Part shown: piece after piece, positions 10,883-22,399 of the stretch | How positions within the stretch are numbered: the stretch's first letter is position 1 | Layout of the letters: each line of letters opens with the position of its first letter | Source: Erodium maritimum | Taxonomy: Eukaryota > Streptophyta > Magnoliopsida > Geraniales > Geraniaceae | Assembly: GCA_963921825.1 (NCBI GenBank) | Contig: OY997591.1 | Span: 44,661,825-44,725,824, forward strand | DNA length: 64,000 nucleotides | Reading direction: 5' to 3' | The notes under the pieces: generated by a model | Told to the model about the DNA's origin: nothing | Databases searched by the model: none | What the model saw: the letters and a program-made list of their open reading frames with translations, nothing else | Translations under genes and position numbers: made by a program

Positions 10883-11090
10883 GCATTCTTTGGTTGGCCT
10901 GACCGAGTTAGAGTCTCGGGAGGTTGCGAGCGTTCTTTGGCTGGCCTGACCGAGTTAGAGTCTCGGGAGGTTGCGAGCGTTCTTTGGCTGGCCTGACCGA
11001 GTTAGAGTCTCGGGAGGTTGCGAGCGTTCTTTGGCTGGTCTGACCGAGTTAGAGTCTCGGGAGGTTGCGAGCGTTCTTTGGCACTGAGCA
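10883..11090 (+). repeat. 47-bp tandem hairpin repeat in LTR B (four units)
   Basis: Exact 47-bp period. Each unit holds the hairpin CCGAG-TTAGAGT-CTCGG, at 10902, 10949, 10996 and 11043, followed by GAGGTTGCGAGCGTTCTTTGG. The 3' LTR of the same element has only three such units (27296, 27343, 27390). Confidence 0.9.
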
Positions 11091-11662
11091 GCTGGCAGGA
11101 ATGCGATCCTTTGTGATCTTGTTTGGTGTGCGATCCTTTGTGATCTTGTTTGGTGTTGCGCAGTATTTTCTGTCGTGTCTTTGGAGGAGGTCGTCAATGG
11201 TTGAGTCGGGTTTACATCACCAGTCCGAGTGTTGAGTCTGTTGAGGAAGGTAACTGTTGTGTGTCTTTTGAGTACTTGGGTTGGGGATAGTGTTCCCCGG
11301 TGTTGAGTTTGTTGTTGGTGTTACCGACATTGTCTACTAATTATGTCGTAGTCAGTCTGTTATCCGTGGTGGTGAGCGAACGCTCACCCTTAGCTGCTTT
11401 TCCTACAGGTACTGTTCGCAGGCTGGACTAGGTGAGGTTCTGAATCTTGAAGAGCTAGAAGCGGGATTCTGGGTTTATTTTTGAGTCTAGCGACGCATAC
11501 CATGTTTTTGTCCACTTGTTGGGACTGATTTTGAGTTGTAAATATTATTTTGTTGAACAAATGGTGATTTTAAAGTGATCTATAAAAAGTGTTTCAAAAT
11601 GTTTTATTATTTTAAATGTTCGCGTCCCGAGTTCGGTTTACTGAAATTGGGGCGTGACAGCT

Positions 11663-11674
11663 TGGTATCAGAGC
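11663..11674 (+). other. Primer binding site of B
   Basis: TGGTATCAGAGC, complementary to initiator tRNA-Met, three bases after the LTR end. Confidence 0.92.
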
Positions 11675-12029
11675 TCGAGGTTTCACACCTCGGACTGTAC
11701 GTCAATTAGGTGGGGAGAGTCGAGTCGGTGAAGTCCCGCCGTACGTTGGGTACGCAGGTCGGGAACCGTGTGTAGACCCGTTGTGTTGTGAGTCTTGCTT
11801 GTGTTTGTGTGTCTGTGCAGTACGAGGTTACTGGCATACTGTTTGTGTGTTGCTGTGTGAAAAGTTTTTAAGCTGTCGCGACTCGACTCAGGGGCGCCCC
11901 TGTGGTCGAGCGTGACAGTGTTGACGTCAAGTGGGTACAATGTAGTTCGGGGACGTCTGGACCGGGTTGTAACTACCTGATGTTAAGAAATGGGGTTTTG
12001 TAATGAAAAGGAAAAAGTTTTTGAATTGA

Positions 12030-12235
12030 TTGGCCCGGTGAGCGTGTTGTGGAGTATTGGTTGGCCCTGTGGGCGTGCTTTGTTTATGTTGGCCCGGTGG
12101 GCGTGTTGTGGAGTTTTGGTTGGCCCTGTGGGCGTGCTTTGTTTATGTTGGCCCGGTGGGCGTGTTGTGGAGCTTTGGTTGGCCCTATGGGCGTGTGTGA
12201 CTTTGGTTGGCCCGGTGGGCGGGTGTTGTTGTTAC
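12030..12235 (+). repeat. ~60-bp tandem repeat in the leader of B
   Basis: Three to four units combine TTGGCCCTGTGGGCGTG and TTGGCCCGGTGGGCGTG. The leader of A holds the same family inverted. It lies between the primer site and gag, where packaging and dimer signals usually sit; a role there is only a guess. The rest of the leader to 13011 shows nothing recognisable. Confidence 0.8.
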
Positions 12236-13011
12236 TTGGCCGTGTTGGCTTATGATTGAGGTCGGTCTTGAGTTGTCGTGCTCGTGTTATATGTTTAGTG
12301 GTCGATTGTCTGCGACGTACTAATGTACGGGCCGCTATTAGCAGGGAGAGTTACGAATGCCCTTGGATAGACATAGCCGGTGTACGTAGTGTGAAATCAT
12401 CACCGCTACGAGATCGGGGTCACTGGTTTGGCCCAGAAGGTGGGCACGGCCCGGCTTGGTTGCCGGCCCAGAAGGTGGCACGGCCCGGGTCGTGTGCCGG
12501 CCTGGTCCAGTAAGCCGCTTTCAAATTATCTCTGTTTGTTTCGTTGTGCGGTTAGGTTTTTCGTTGCGTGGCTTGGTGTACGGTTGGGTCGTTGTTTAGT
12601 TTTTTTTCGCTTACGTATTATTATAATCAAGGCATTAATAGCGTGAGCAGTAGTGTTTTACTGATTTGAGGACGTGTCTCCCGTGTCGAGGTTTATCTTA
12701 ATCGAGCGAGTACTTGAGGTAGTGGTTTGCCCCGGTTAGATCGGTAAGTCTTTGGTGCGTTACTAGTATGCCATAATCGAACGGGTGTCCGTGGAGGTGA
12801 GCGCAACGCTCATCCCCTTTACTACTTTTCCCGCAAGGGACGAGTAGCGAACACTGGTTTGGTTGCGGAAAGTTATAAGTAAATGCATAGAGGACCGTGT
12901 GAGGGTTGTACAGACGTAGAGCGTGTGAGCGCTAGTGTGTTGGAGCTTGTCGTCGTTATTTAAATTCGCAAACTAAACGTTTGCGTGTATCCGTGCAGAG
13001 GATACTGAGAC

Positions 13012-14120
13012 ATGGCTCGTGGTAGACGAGGAAGATCAGCTGGGACACGGGGACGGGCGCCCGTGCGAGGCAGGCGGGGACGGTCAGCGGGGATATCAGG
13101 ACGGGTACCCACCGTTGAGCCCGCCGAGTACGCAGAGGCGCAGGGTACTCTTGTCGGAGAGAACAGGAGAAGCGACGCGGGACCTTCTACGGGGACGCCC
13201 AACGTCCCGCCGGTCGCAGACCCACCTGTTATGACTGCCCTGAACGAGCTGACCAGGACAGTCCAGAGTTTGGTGGCGGTCATCGCCAGTCGAGAGTCGG
13301 CATCGCCAGCTCCGGAGGCAGCAGCGGTCCCGGTGAGGCCCGTTCCAACAGAGGACCATACATCCCGGGCACTACTGGACTTCCTGAAGCTAGGGATACC
13401 TACCTTTGTCGGGGAGCCGAACCCCGACCTAGCTGAGAGGTGGCTAGAGCAGGTCACGCGGGACCTGAATACATCAGGTATCGAAGATGGTCGCCGCAGA
13501 GTGTCATTCGCAGCTCACCAGCTGAAGGACAACGCCTACCATTGGTGGGGGCGTGTGAAGGACATTATCGGGCACGACTACGACATCTTCCAGGAGGTGT
13601 TTCTGACACAGTACTTTCCCGAGTCGGCTCGGTTGGAGCGGCATCGGCAGTTTCTGGACCTGGAGCAGGAGGGGATGACGGTGGCAGAATACGAGGCCAG
13701 ATTCACGGCCTTGACCAGATTCGAGCCGGAGATGGTGATGACCGAGCAGAACCGTTGCCTGCGGTTCCAAGGAGGACTGAGGCCGGTGATTCGGAACCAG
13801 GTTCTCGCCTTGAGGTTGCGGAAGTATTCAGAGCTCGTGGACACCGCAGCGACGGTGGAGCAGGGTATCTGGGATGCGGACTGGAACCGTGAGGTCCGAC
13901 AGCGGCCGACCAACTTTGCAGGGCCGTCCGAGTCACGAGACCCGCGAAGACAGAGGACCACGGGATCCTTCCGACCACAGGCTAATCAGGGTGGATCGAG
14001 ACAGCAGGGGTCGGTGGCGTCAGTGGGCCAGTCGCTTCAGAGAGACGGCTGAGATGCTTTAGCTGCGGTCAGCCAGGACACATGCAGCGAGAGTGTCCGA
14101 TGAACACGGGGCCGAGAGCC
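13012..14120 (+). pseudogene. Gag region of B
   Basis: A long frame opens at 13012 with the basic, Arg/Gly-rich MARGRRGRSAGTRGRAP. A Retrotrans_gag domain occupies about residues 125-290 (FVGEPNPDLAERWLEQV, NAYHWWGRVKD, FLTQYFPESARLERHRQF). A CCHC zinc knuckle (CFSCGQPGHMQREC) lies near 14054-14098. Gag forms the particle and binds RNA. The solo Copia LTR at 14134 cuts in just after the knuckle. Only the gag part of the protein set is well preserved in this element. Confidence 0.9.
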
Positions 14121-14133
14121 GACGAGGCCAGGT

Positions 14134-15821
14134 TGTTGGGTCTCGAGGTAGGGTTGGAGATGAACCAACTCGCAGCGGAAAATCAATGAAAACCAAGAGA
14201 CGATTAAAATCATGAAACAACTAACAAAGAATGGATTCATAAGAGAAAAATTCAGCACTAGTTCTTACCAAAACAAGAACACCGGTTAACGAATGATTGG
14301 CTTGAGTCTCCAAGACGCCTACGTATCCACATGGGAATCAAAGCCACGTAGTTCTTCTCTTTGAGGACTCAAGAACACAAAAATGGAGGTGGAAACTAGC
14401 CAAACCCGAAATGGCCATGGAAGAGGGAGAGAAAATGTGTTTCCTATTCTTGTCTTGTGTTTGTTATGTTGAAAAAAGATGACTTAAACATAACAAAACC
14501 CATACTTGTCCAACTAAAGGCATGGGACAAGTATGGTGTCAAGTAAGGTGTAAATAGGACAAAGTATGGCAAGACAAGATTGGGTTAGGTGGTGAATCAC
14601 CAACACCTTAATCCTTGTCTTGCTTACTTAGTACTAATTAATCAAGACTTGATTAATTAGTTCCATGGGCCTTGGTTGCATGAGCCTTTCATGGGCCTCT
14701 TGGAACATGGCTCGTGGCCATTTCCAACGAGGTCCCGTGATTCGCTCATCGCCTCCAAGCCTTCCATACCAGAAATGTCCAACATTATCCGACGCGATCA
14801 ATCCCAAGACTCCAAGCCTTGTCTCGATCCGTAAAGTCCTATTCACGTACGAGCACATGACCCAAAACCCAGTTTTGGTCATGTCCCGAGACAACTCCCT
14901 TTTGGCCATTCTCCATAAATGTGTCAATGAGTTTCATCCTCCGGTGTGACCCTTAGGTTTATGCATGTCAATAGATCAACGTAAAATCCCATTTTACTTG
15001 ATCCTATTTAAGTGGCAACTAACGAGACTTTAGTATTGCCTGACACTGCATAACGAATCGACCCTGTCGATTCTAACCTTTCCGTCATCCCTGTCATTAT
15101 CCTTTTATCTCCGATATCCTGATTGAGATAAGGCATAGAGCCGTCATCCTTATTATTCTCAATCACCGTTCCTTGATATGTGAGATGACTGAAGATATGA
15201 TACCCAGTATCATGTGCATGGCCATGCTATTCTTCCAGTCACTCTCGATCAAGTGGCCGAGAACCGATATCTTTCCCATACCTTAGTATGAGGGATAAAT
15301 CCCTTAGCCGCCTTTCGTGTCAGTCATGTAGCCCGTCCCCAAGCCAATCCTGGCCGTTATGGAAGCCCTGTTACGGACAACGTTAGGCTCAGGTCAAACT
15401 CAGTTGTTGACTACATAGCGATCACAAAGACTCCTTGGTCTAAGGATACATGACAAGCTACAACACTGAATATGTTCATGACTTAATCTATGGCACATAT
15501 TCAGGGCGGGTCGTCCAATATCATGTCCCACATGATATCTATGATCAGACTCCGGAATCCCATTCCAATGACTAACAGAACGTAAGCCATAAAGAGCCAT
15601 CTTTCATACTAGTCGCTTCTAGTGAAGCTTTGTTGACTAGGGACCCATCGTGTGTGATCTATCTCGATCTATGGTTCTATTCGCATGGTGGGCATAGATC
15701 AGAGCACACATCGATATATTACTCCAACACATAAGTAATATAGAGCCGCTTTAATTTTATTGCTAACGATGATATATACATTTGCACATTTAGGATTGAA
15801 CTATGGGCACTAAGACTAACA
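14134..15821 (-). mobile_element. Solo LTR of a Ty1/Copia family (C/F family)
   Basis: A 1688-bp unit, TGTTGGGTCTC...AAGACTAACA on the plus strand, the reverse of the LTRs of element C. It is flanked by the perfect 5-bp duplication CAGGT (14129-14133 and 15822-15826). There is no internal region, so it is a solo LTR left by recombination between two LTRs. It lies in the gag region of B and is therefore younger than B. Confidence 0.95.
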
Positions 15822-15826
15822 CAGGT

Positions 15827-16187
15827 GTCACCGGTGCGGTCGGGTTGGGCACACTATCGGCCAGTGCTACGAGCCGTTGGGGGCAACGACAGTGCGACGA
15901 CCACAGCAGTCGCGTACAGTACAATCACCTAGAGATCGCCATCGTTAGAGTCAGCAGTCGAGGTTTTTGCAGCCGTCGATGAGCGCGCCGGCTCCGAGAC
16001 AGCAGCAGAGCTATGGGTATCCAACGGTCAGTGCGCCGGGTCAGACGCAGCAGGAGTCGAAGGGAAGAGTGTACGCGGTTACCGACTCCCGGACCCCAGG
16101 ATCCCCTACCTACCGCGAGACCTTTCAGGGTACGTATTTATTTTACCTTATATGAGCGTTATTTTAAATTTCGCGGACGAAATTCCT
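15827..16187 (+). pseudogene. Rest of the coding part of B
   Basis: Continues the gag/pol junction region with Gln/Ser-rich sequence (PRQQQSYGYPTVSAPGQ) and YAVTDSRTPGSPTYRETFQG, matching the stretch just before the protease in A, and then reaches the sequence that precedes the polypurine tract. No catalytic domain is seen. Confidence 0.8.
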
Positions 16188-16202
16188 TTAAGGGGGGTAG
16201 AT
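16188..16202 (+). other. Polypurine tract of B
   Basis: TTAAGGGGGGTAGAT directly before the 3' LTR start TGTAATAACC. Confidence 0.9.
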
Positions 16203-16389
16203 TGTAATAACCACTCCCGGTCAACGACAGTCAAACCTGCGAAAAACAGGACAATTTAAAAAATTTAAGACAGACACTAATTTGAACCTAAACTGACCCC
16301 GAGGGTCATACCGGACTTAAGTTGACCCCGATATGGACCAAAGTGAGTTCCGGGGGACTCAGGGCAACTTTCTGATCAATTTGGGAAAT

Positions 16390-16415
16390 GTTGACTTTTC
16401 GCCGGAAAAGTCAAC
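16390..16415. promoter_or_regulatory. W-box palindrome in LTR B
   Basis: Arms GTTGACTTTTC (16390-16400) and GAAAAGTCAAC (16405-16415) pair perfectly over 11 bp around GCCG. Further TTGAC/GTCAA cores lie at 16220, 16230 and 16322, making five in about 200 bp of presumed U3. TTGAC is the W-box core bound by WRKY factors; stress-linked transcription is inference. Confidence 0.5.
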
Positions 16416-16581
16416 CAAGCGACGTTTTGGTCCATTTGAGGACCGTTTTGGATCCAAAAAGCTTATTCGTCGTCGCAGCGGTCTTAGTTGAGCCGTTTCC
16501 TTGTAGCTCGTCAAGTTTCATAATTTCTTGGGAAAAGTGCCCGCTCAGGGCCCGAAATGTCCGATTTTCGCGAATCTGATT

Positions 16582-16607
16582 GGAAAATATCTAGTAGATA
16601 TTTTTCC
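16582..16607. promoter_or_regulatory. Conserved ATATC palindrome in LTR B
   Basis: GGAAAATATC and GATATTTTTCC around loop TAGTA, paired with one bulged base. Counterparts lie in A (3041-3065) and D (31109-31135, perfect 11-bp arms). Confidence 0.55.
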
Positions 16608-18535
16608 AAAAGGTGTGGGACCCACCTTGCCACTTGTCAACCAAGTGGTGGTGTTAGGTTTTGGGGGGAAAATGAGAGGTGGGGCTTAATAGGGTTCGGC
16701 CAAGACAAGAAAAGAAAGAAAAAAAATAAAAATAAAAAGAGAGTGGTTTAGAGAGAGAAGGAGAAGGAGAAGAAGAGAGAAGGAAGAGAGCTAGGGCTTT
16801 TGGGCCACTATTCACGTCATCTCCACCCTTGGATCGTCTCAAGGCTAGGAGGAAGTGCACTCCCATCATCCTCCTCTACGGTATACACCGAATCGATTCT
16901 CGTTTTGATTAATTTTGGAAGTTAGGGTTTTTGTAAAACTATTAGTTTAGAGGTGTATTGAGGTTGGGGAAGTATTGGAGACATTTTGGAGGTGTTTCGA
17001 GGTGAAGGAGCACGTTTTCCGGCGACCGGGAGCTCGGGAGGAGCTCCGGCCACCATGGGGGGTGGCCGGCCACCATAGAGGGTGGCTGGCCGGAGCTAGG
17101 GCCTGCCACCACCATGGTGGGCCGGGCCCCAATGAACCCTAGCCACCCACGGCCTAGCTTGGCCGGGTGGGGCCCACGTGTTCGGGTGATCGGGTTTTGT
17201 GTTCGGGTGGTTTAGAACGTTCCCCGTACCATTTATCCATAACCGAATCGAAATTTAGATTTAAAATGCGAAAGTTGTAATTATCGGGTTTAGAAACTTT
17301 AAACGTTAATTAATTGACTCGGAAGTCGGAATTCGATTCTGTCAAGTACATTGGGACCCTTGAATTATTCTAAGACCGTAGAAACGAAAACGGGAATTTT
17401 TGGAGCCCCGGAAGTGCATTTACAAAACCCGGGCAGATTCGCCATGTCGGGCGAATTGGGCCTTTACGGGTCCTTTATCGACAATTTCGAGTAATTGGGA
17501 AGTTTGGGAGTGATCGACATTGTCGGGGTTACGTTTGGGCGTTAAGTTTATTGAATTTCAGCTTATTCCTGCGAGTTGTTAAGCCCCTTAAATTCGTGTT
17601 CTTTTTAGATCGTGCTGCAGACCGAGGGAAAGGAAAGTTAGGCGAGTGACTGAGATCACGTCGGAGCTTGTTGGTTGGCTTTTGGGAGAACACGCACGAG
17701 GTAGGGAAAAGTAGCCGGATCTCGGCCCTGACTAGGGAAAGTTAACAGTAGAATTGCATGTGACACCGGGGTGTCGTAGGTTATTTGGGTTTATCGAATA
17801 TTAGAAAGGCATGATACGGGAACGTAGTGATTATTAGAAAGGCATGTGACACTTAGTAGTGTCGTAGGAGCAGAGAACTTGGCGATGTTAGAATTACTGG
17901 AGGCATATGACCATTCCCGGAGGTTGATTGTTTAATTGGAGTCTTGGGTGGCCATGAGAGCCCGTGCTTTATTATTGGTGTCTTGGGTGGCCATGAGAGC
18001 CTGTGCTATTATTGTTGAGTCTTGGGTGGCCTTGAGAGCCCGTGCTATTATTGTTGAGTCTTGGGTGGCCTTGAGAGCCCGTGTTATTATTGTCGAGTCT
18101 TGGGTGGCCATGAGAGCCCGTGTTATTATTTGGTGTTTTGGGTGGCCATGAGTGCCCGTGGGGTAGTCGAACCTGTGTCTTTACCTTTGGTGTTTTGGGT
18201 GGCCATGAGTGCCCGTGGGGTTGTTGAACCCGTGTCTTTATTGTTGGAGTCTTGGGTGGCCATGAGTGCCCGTGGGGTTGTTGAACTCGTGTCTTTATTG
18301 TGGGTGTATCTTGGGAGGCCGTGAGTACCTGTGGGTTGTTGAGCCCGTGAGTTACTGTTGGTGGTTTTGAGTGGCCGTGAGTGCCTGTGGGTTGTTGAGC
18401 CCGTGAGTTACTATCGGTGTATCTTGGGAGGCTGTGAGTGCCCGTGGGGTTGTTGAGCCCGTGAGTTACCGTTGGTGGTTCTGAGTGGCCGTGAGTACCC
18501 GTGGGGTTGTTGAGCCCGTGAGTTACTGTTGGTGT

Positions 18536-20222
18536 TGTTAGTCTTAGTGCCCGTAGTTCAATCCTAAATGTCCAAATGTATATATCATCGTTAGCAATAA
18601 AATTAAAGCGGCTTTATATTACTTATGTGTTGGAGTAATATATCGATGTGTGCTCTGATCTATGCCCACCATGCGAATAGAACCATAGATCGAGATAGAT
18701 CACACTCGATGGGTCCCTAGTCAACAAAGCTTCACTAGAAGCGACTAGTATGAAAGATGGCTCTTTATGGCTTACGTTCTGTTAGTCATTGGAATGGGAT
18801 TCCGGAGTCTGATCATAGATATCATGTGGGACATGATATTGGACGACCCGCCCTGAATATGTGCCATAGATTAAGTCATGAACATATTCAGTGTTGTAGC
18901 TTGTGATGTATCCTTAGACCAAGGAGTCTTTGTGATCGCTATGTAGTCAACAACTGAGTTTGACCTGAGCCTAACGTTGTCCGTAACAGGGCTTCCATAA
19001 CGGCCAGGATTGGCTTGGGGACGGGCTACATGAGTGACACGAAAGACGGCTAAGGGATTTATCCCTCATACTAAGGTATGAGAAAGATATCGGTTCTCGG
19101 CCACTTGATCGAGAGTGACTGGAAGAATAGCATGGCCATGCACATGATACTGGGTATCATATCTTCAGTCATCTCACATATCAAGGAACGGTGATTGAGA
19201 ATAATAAGGATGACGGCTCTATGCCTTATCTCAATCAGGATATCGGAGATAAAAGGATAATGACAGGGACGACGGAAAGGTTAGAATCGACAGGGTCGAT
19301 TCGTTATGTAGTGTCAGGCAATACTAAAGTCTCGTTAGTTGCCACTTAAATAGGATCAAGTAAAATGGGATTTTACGTTGATCTATTGACATGCATAAAC
19401 CTAAGGGTCACACCGGAGGATGAAACTCATTGACACATTTATGGAGAATGGCCAAAAGGGAGTTGTCTCGGGACATGACCAAAACTGGGTTTTGGGTCAT
19501 GTGCCCATAAGTGAATAGGACTTTACGGATCGAGACAAGGCTTGGAGTCTTGGGATTGATCGCGTCGGATAATGTTGGACATTTCTGGTATGGAAGGCAT
19601 GGAGGCGATGAGTGAATCACGGGACCTCGTTGGAAATGGTCACGGGCCATGTTCCAAGAGGCCCATGAAAGGCCCATGCAACCAAGGCCCATGCAACTAA
19701 TTAATCAAGTCTTGATTAATTAGTACTAAGTAAGCAAGACAAGGATTAAGGTGTTGGTGATTCACCACCTAACCCAATCTTGTCTTGCCATACTTTGTCC
19801 TATTTACACCTTACTTGACACCATACTTGTCCCATGCCTTTAGTTGGACAAGTATGGGTTTTGTTATGTTTAAGTCATCTTTTTTCAACATAACAAACAC
19901 AAGACAAGAATAGGAAACACATTTTCTCTCCCTCTTCCATGGCCATTTCGGGTTTGGCTAGTTTCCTCCTCCATTTTGTGTTCTTGAGTCCTCAAAGAGA
20001 AGAACTATGTGGCTTTGATTCCCATGTGGATACGTAGGCGTCTTGGAGACTCAAGCCAATCATTCGTTAACCGGTGTTCTTGTTTTGGTAAGAACTAGTG
20101 CTGAATTTTTCTCTTGTGAATCCATTCTTTGTTAGTTGTTTCATGGTTCTAATTGTCTCTTGGTTTTCATTGATTTTCCGCTGCGAGTTGGTTCATCTCC
20201 AACCCTATCTCGAGACCCAACA
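18536..20222 (+). repeat. 5' LTR of C
   Basis: TGTTAGTCTTAG...GAGACCCAACA, 1687 bp. The reverse strand has a 94-codon open frame at 19408-19692 that recurs in the sister LTRs; it is not treated as a gene. Confidence 0.95.
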
Positions 20223-20223
20223 G

Positions 20224-20235
20224 TGGTATCAGAGC
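20224..20235 (+). other. Primer binding site of C
   Basis: TGGTATCAGAGC one base after the LTR end; initiator tRNA-Met type. Confidence 0.92.
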
Positions 20236-21778
20236 CGTGCTACCTTCGGGATTCACAAGACGGTGTTCAAAGTTTCGGTTTTGCTTGAAAGTTTCGTTTT
20301 TGGCATGTTATTTTGCTAAATTGTTTGATAACATGTTTTAAATTATTGTTTATGGATTTAATGCATGTAAAATGAAATTTTGAAAATTATTTCAAATCTG
20401 GAAATTTTGAAAAAAATTTGATTTTTCGGGTCTCGGGAGCGGGACTCTCGGGGAGCCGAAACCGGGACCGAACGGGGCTCCGTTGGACGGAGCTAGGCCA
20501 AGCATGACCATTGGATGGTTGATATGCCAAGGCTAAACCGTTTTGTTAGTTATGACGAGTTTGGAACCATCATGACGAACTCGAAGATCAAATGTTCAAA
20601 AGTTTCATTTTTGAACGGTTTCGATAAACCGAGCATCAAAAATTTTCGAAACTTGGCTATTAATTAAAACCGGAAAATCACATGATGTTTGATAACATGC
20701 TTGTTTGATAACACGATGTGTGATGTGATGTTGGCATGGTGTACATAATATCCCCGAACTCGATTTAATTATTTATCGCTTTTCACGGCCTGCGAGCCGT
20801 TAGAGTTAGCGTGTAATTATTCTTTCAAGGTGTGGTCGTCGAACCACTTGTTTGTAATATTTATTTATTCCCGACCTGCGAGTCGTGTATTAAATTGTAA
20901 TATTTTACTCAAGATGAAGAAAGGGCGAAAAGGTCATTTGGTGGCTTTTCGGGTGTTGGCATCGGCTTGGAGTCGGTGGAGCTCAAGAAGCTAGTGGGAG
21001 TTAGTTTAGGGGGCTATTATGTGCACATTTATCGCTTTATGCTTGGTTTAGTTTATGCATGATTAATTCTATGTGTTTTAGAATTGCATGCTTAACTTTA
21101 TTTACCGAGCATATCACCTCACATGCAAAGATAAAATTGGAATTTTAATTCTTGTGTGTGAACCCTTAGAACCGTCATTGCATTGGATGTAGTTGAAGGG
21201 TTCAAAGGAAGAATTACATTGGATGTAATTTGAGGCATCATTGCATTTGGAATGTAGTTGATGTGCTCATCGCATCTAGGATGTGCCAAAGTTTTGAACA
21301 CAACTGGACAAGTAAAAGCGGGTCATGTCCGATACCTCCCAATCATCAACACCTTACTACCTCCCCGTCCTATGGGTGTCGTGCGCATTAGCGGAGCATC
21401 CATGGGGAAGCGGGGTAGTAGGTTTGGACGACATATGTGGGTGTCGTGCGCATTAGCGGAGCACCTACATAGTGACGAGCCATAGTTGAAAATTGGTGGA
21501 CCCGACTACGATTCTCGGCCTGAGGTTGAGCTAGGGTAACAGATAGGGTAAGTCATGTACATAAGTACATACCCTAGCCAAGAGTCACATTGGATGTGAT
21601 TGGATGGAGTCCTACCTACATAGCTCGATTAAGTGGTGAGCATTAGTTCAGCTTAATCGAGTGGATCAAGGATCTTGGTTTCAGATTCTAAAGGTTTAGA
21701 ATTGATTGTTGGTGTTTAAGCTTGATCTTCATAAAATTTATTCAGTTTACTGATTGAATTTTATCTGTTGTAGATCAA
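20236..21778 (+). other. Long leader of C
   Basis: About 1.5 kb without a gene. It contains short repeats such as GCATT(G)GATGTA(G/A)TT (21175-21260) and a doubled CGTGCGCATTAGCGGAGCA unit (21371 and 21440). The same leader occurs inverted in F (55743-57271). Confidence 0.8.
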
Positions 21779-22300
21779 ATGGCAAATTCAGCGAACATTA
21801 ATAGTTTGTCATTAAAAACCATTCTTGACAGGGTCAAGCTAAATGGGACAAACTATTTGGACTGGTACAGAATTTTGAGGATAGTCCTCAAGTCTGAACG
21901 CAAAGAATATGTCCTTGACAAGGCTGTCTCTAAGACCATATCAGAGTTACATGAAGTGTCATCAACTGCTGAGAAGAATAGCTCAGGGATCTGGGATCCA
22001 AGGATATTCTGATGGTCAACAAGGGAATTGGAAGTGGCAAGGGCTGGGCCCATGCGCACTTGGCAAGAAAGATGAGACACCTGAGAATGTCTGCTTCTAC
22101 TGCCAATAGCCTGGTCATTGGAACCGGGATTACAGGAAGTTCACGGCTGATCTGAAGAAGGGCAGTGGGACTACGCCTTCATCAAATAGCCTGGATGATC
22201 TGAAGAAGGGCAGTAGGACTGCGCCTTCATCAGGAAACCTGGATGATCTAAGGAAGGGCGGTGGGATCGTGCCTTCATTCGGTATTAACTCTATAGAGCT
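21779..22300 (+). pseudogene. Gag region of C
   Basis: Opens at 21779 with MANSANINSLSLKTILDR and the Copia gag start (LNGTNYLDWYRILRIVL). A zinc-knuckle remnant follows (CFYCQ near 22091), then a Gly/Ser-rich tail of 48-bp repeats. It is short for a Copia gag and broken. Confidence 0.85.
22149..22292 (+). repeat. Three 48-bp in-frame repeats in gag of C
   Basis: Units start at 22149, 22197 and 22245 and encode the 16-residue pattern DDLKKGSGTTPSSNSL with variations. Element F has the same triplication inverted at about 55245-55375, so it predates both insertions. Confidence 0.85.
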
Positions 22301-22399
22301 ACATCTCTCTACTTCCAAAGATTCATGGGTATTAGATACCATGACTGAATCTCACACATGCACTAATATATGGTGGCTGAAAGTAGGAGAGATTTGGAA

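Larger units (their letters stand above)
9346..11659 (+). repeat. 5' LTR of element B, part
   Basis: From TTATAATTATCGGG it matches the 3' LTR of B from ~17275 on, ending GGGGCGTGACA at 11659. The first third of the LTR, as seen in the 3' copy, is absent because B starts inside the LTR at the meeting point with A. Confidence 0.9.

Noticed and set aside
19408-19692. A 94-codon open frame recurring in the Copia LTRs (also 14665-14949, 26180-26464, 36317-36601, 57818-58102, shorter at 46235-46504)
   Set aside because: It is antisense to the element, and differences between copies are mostly amino-acid changing (G/D, R/H, S/C). Its recurrence follows from the LTRs being copies of each other, not from selection on a protein.
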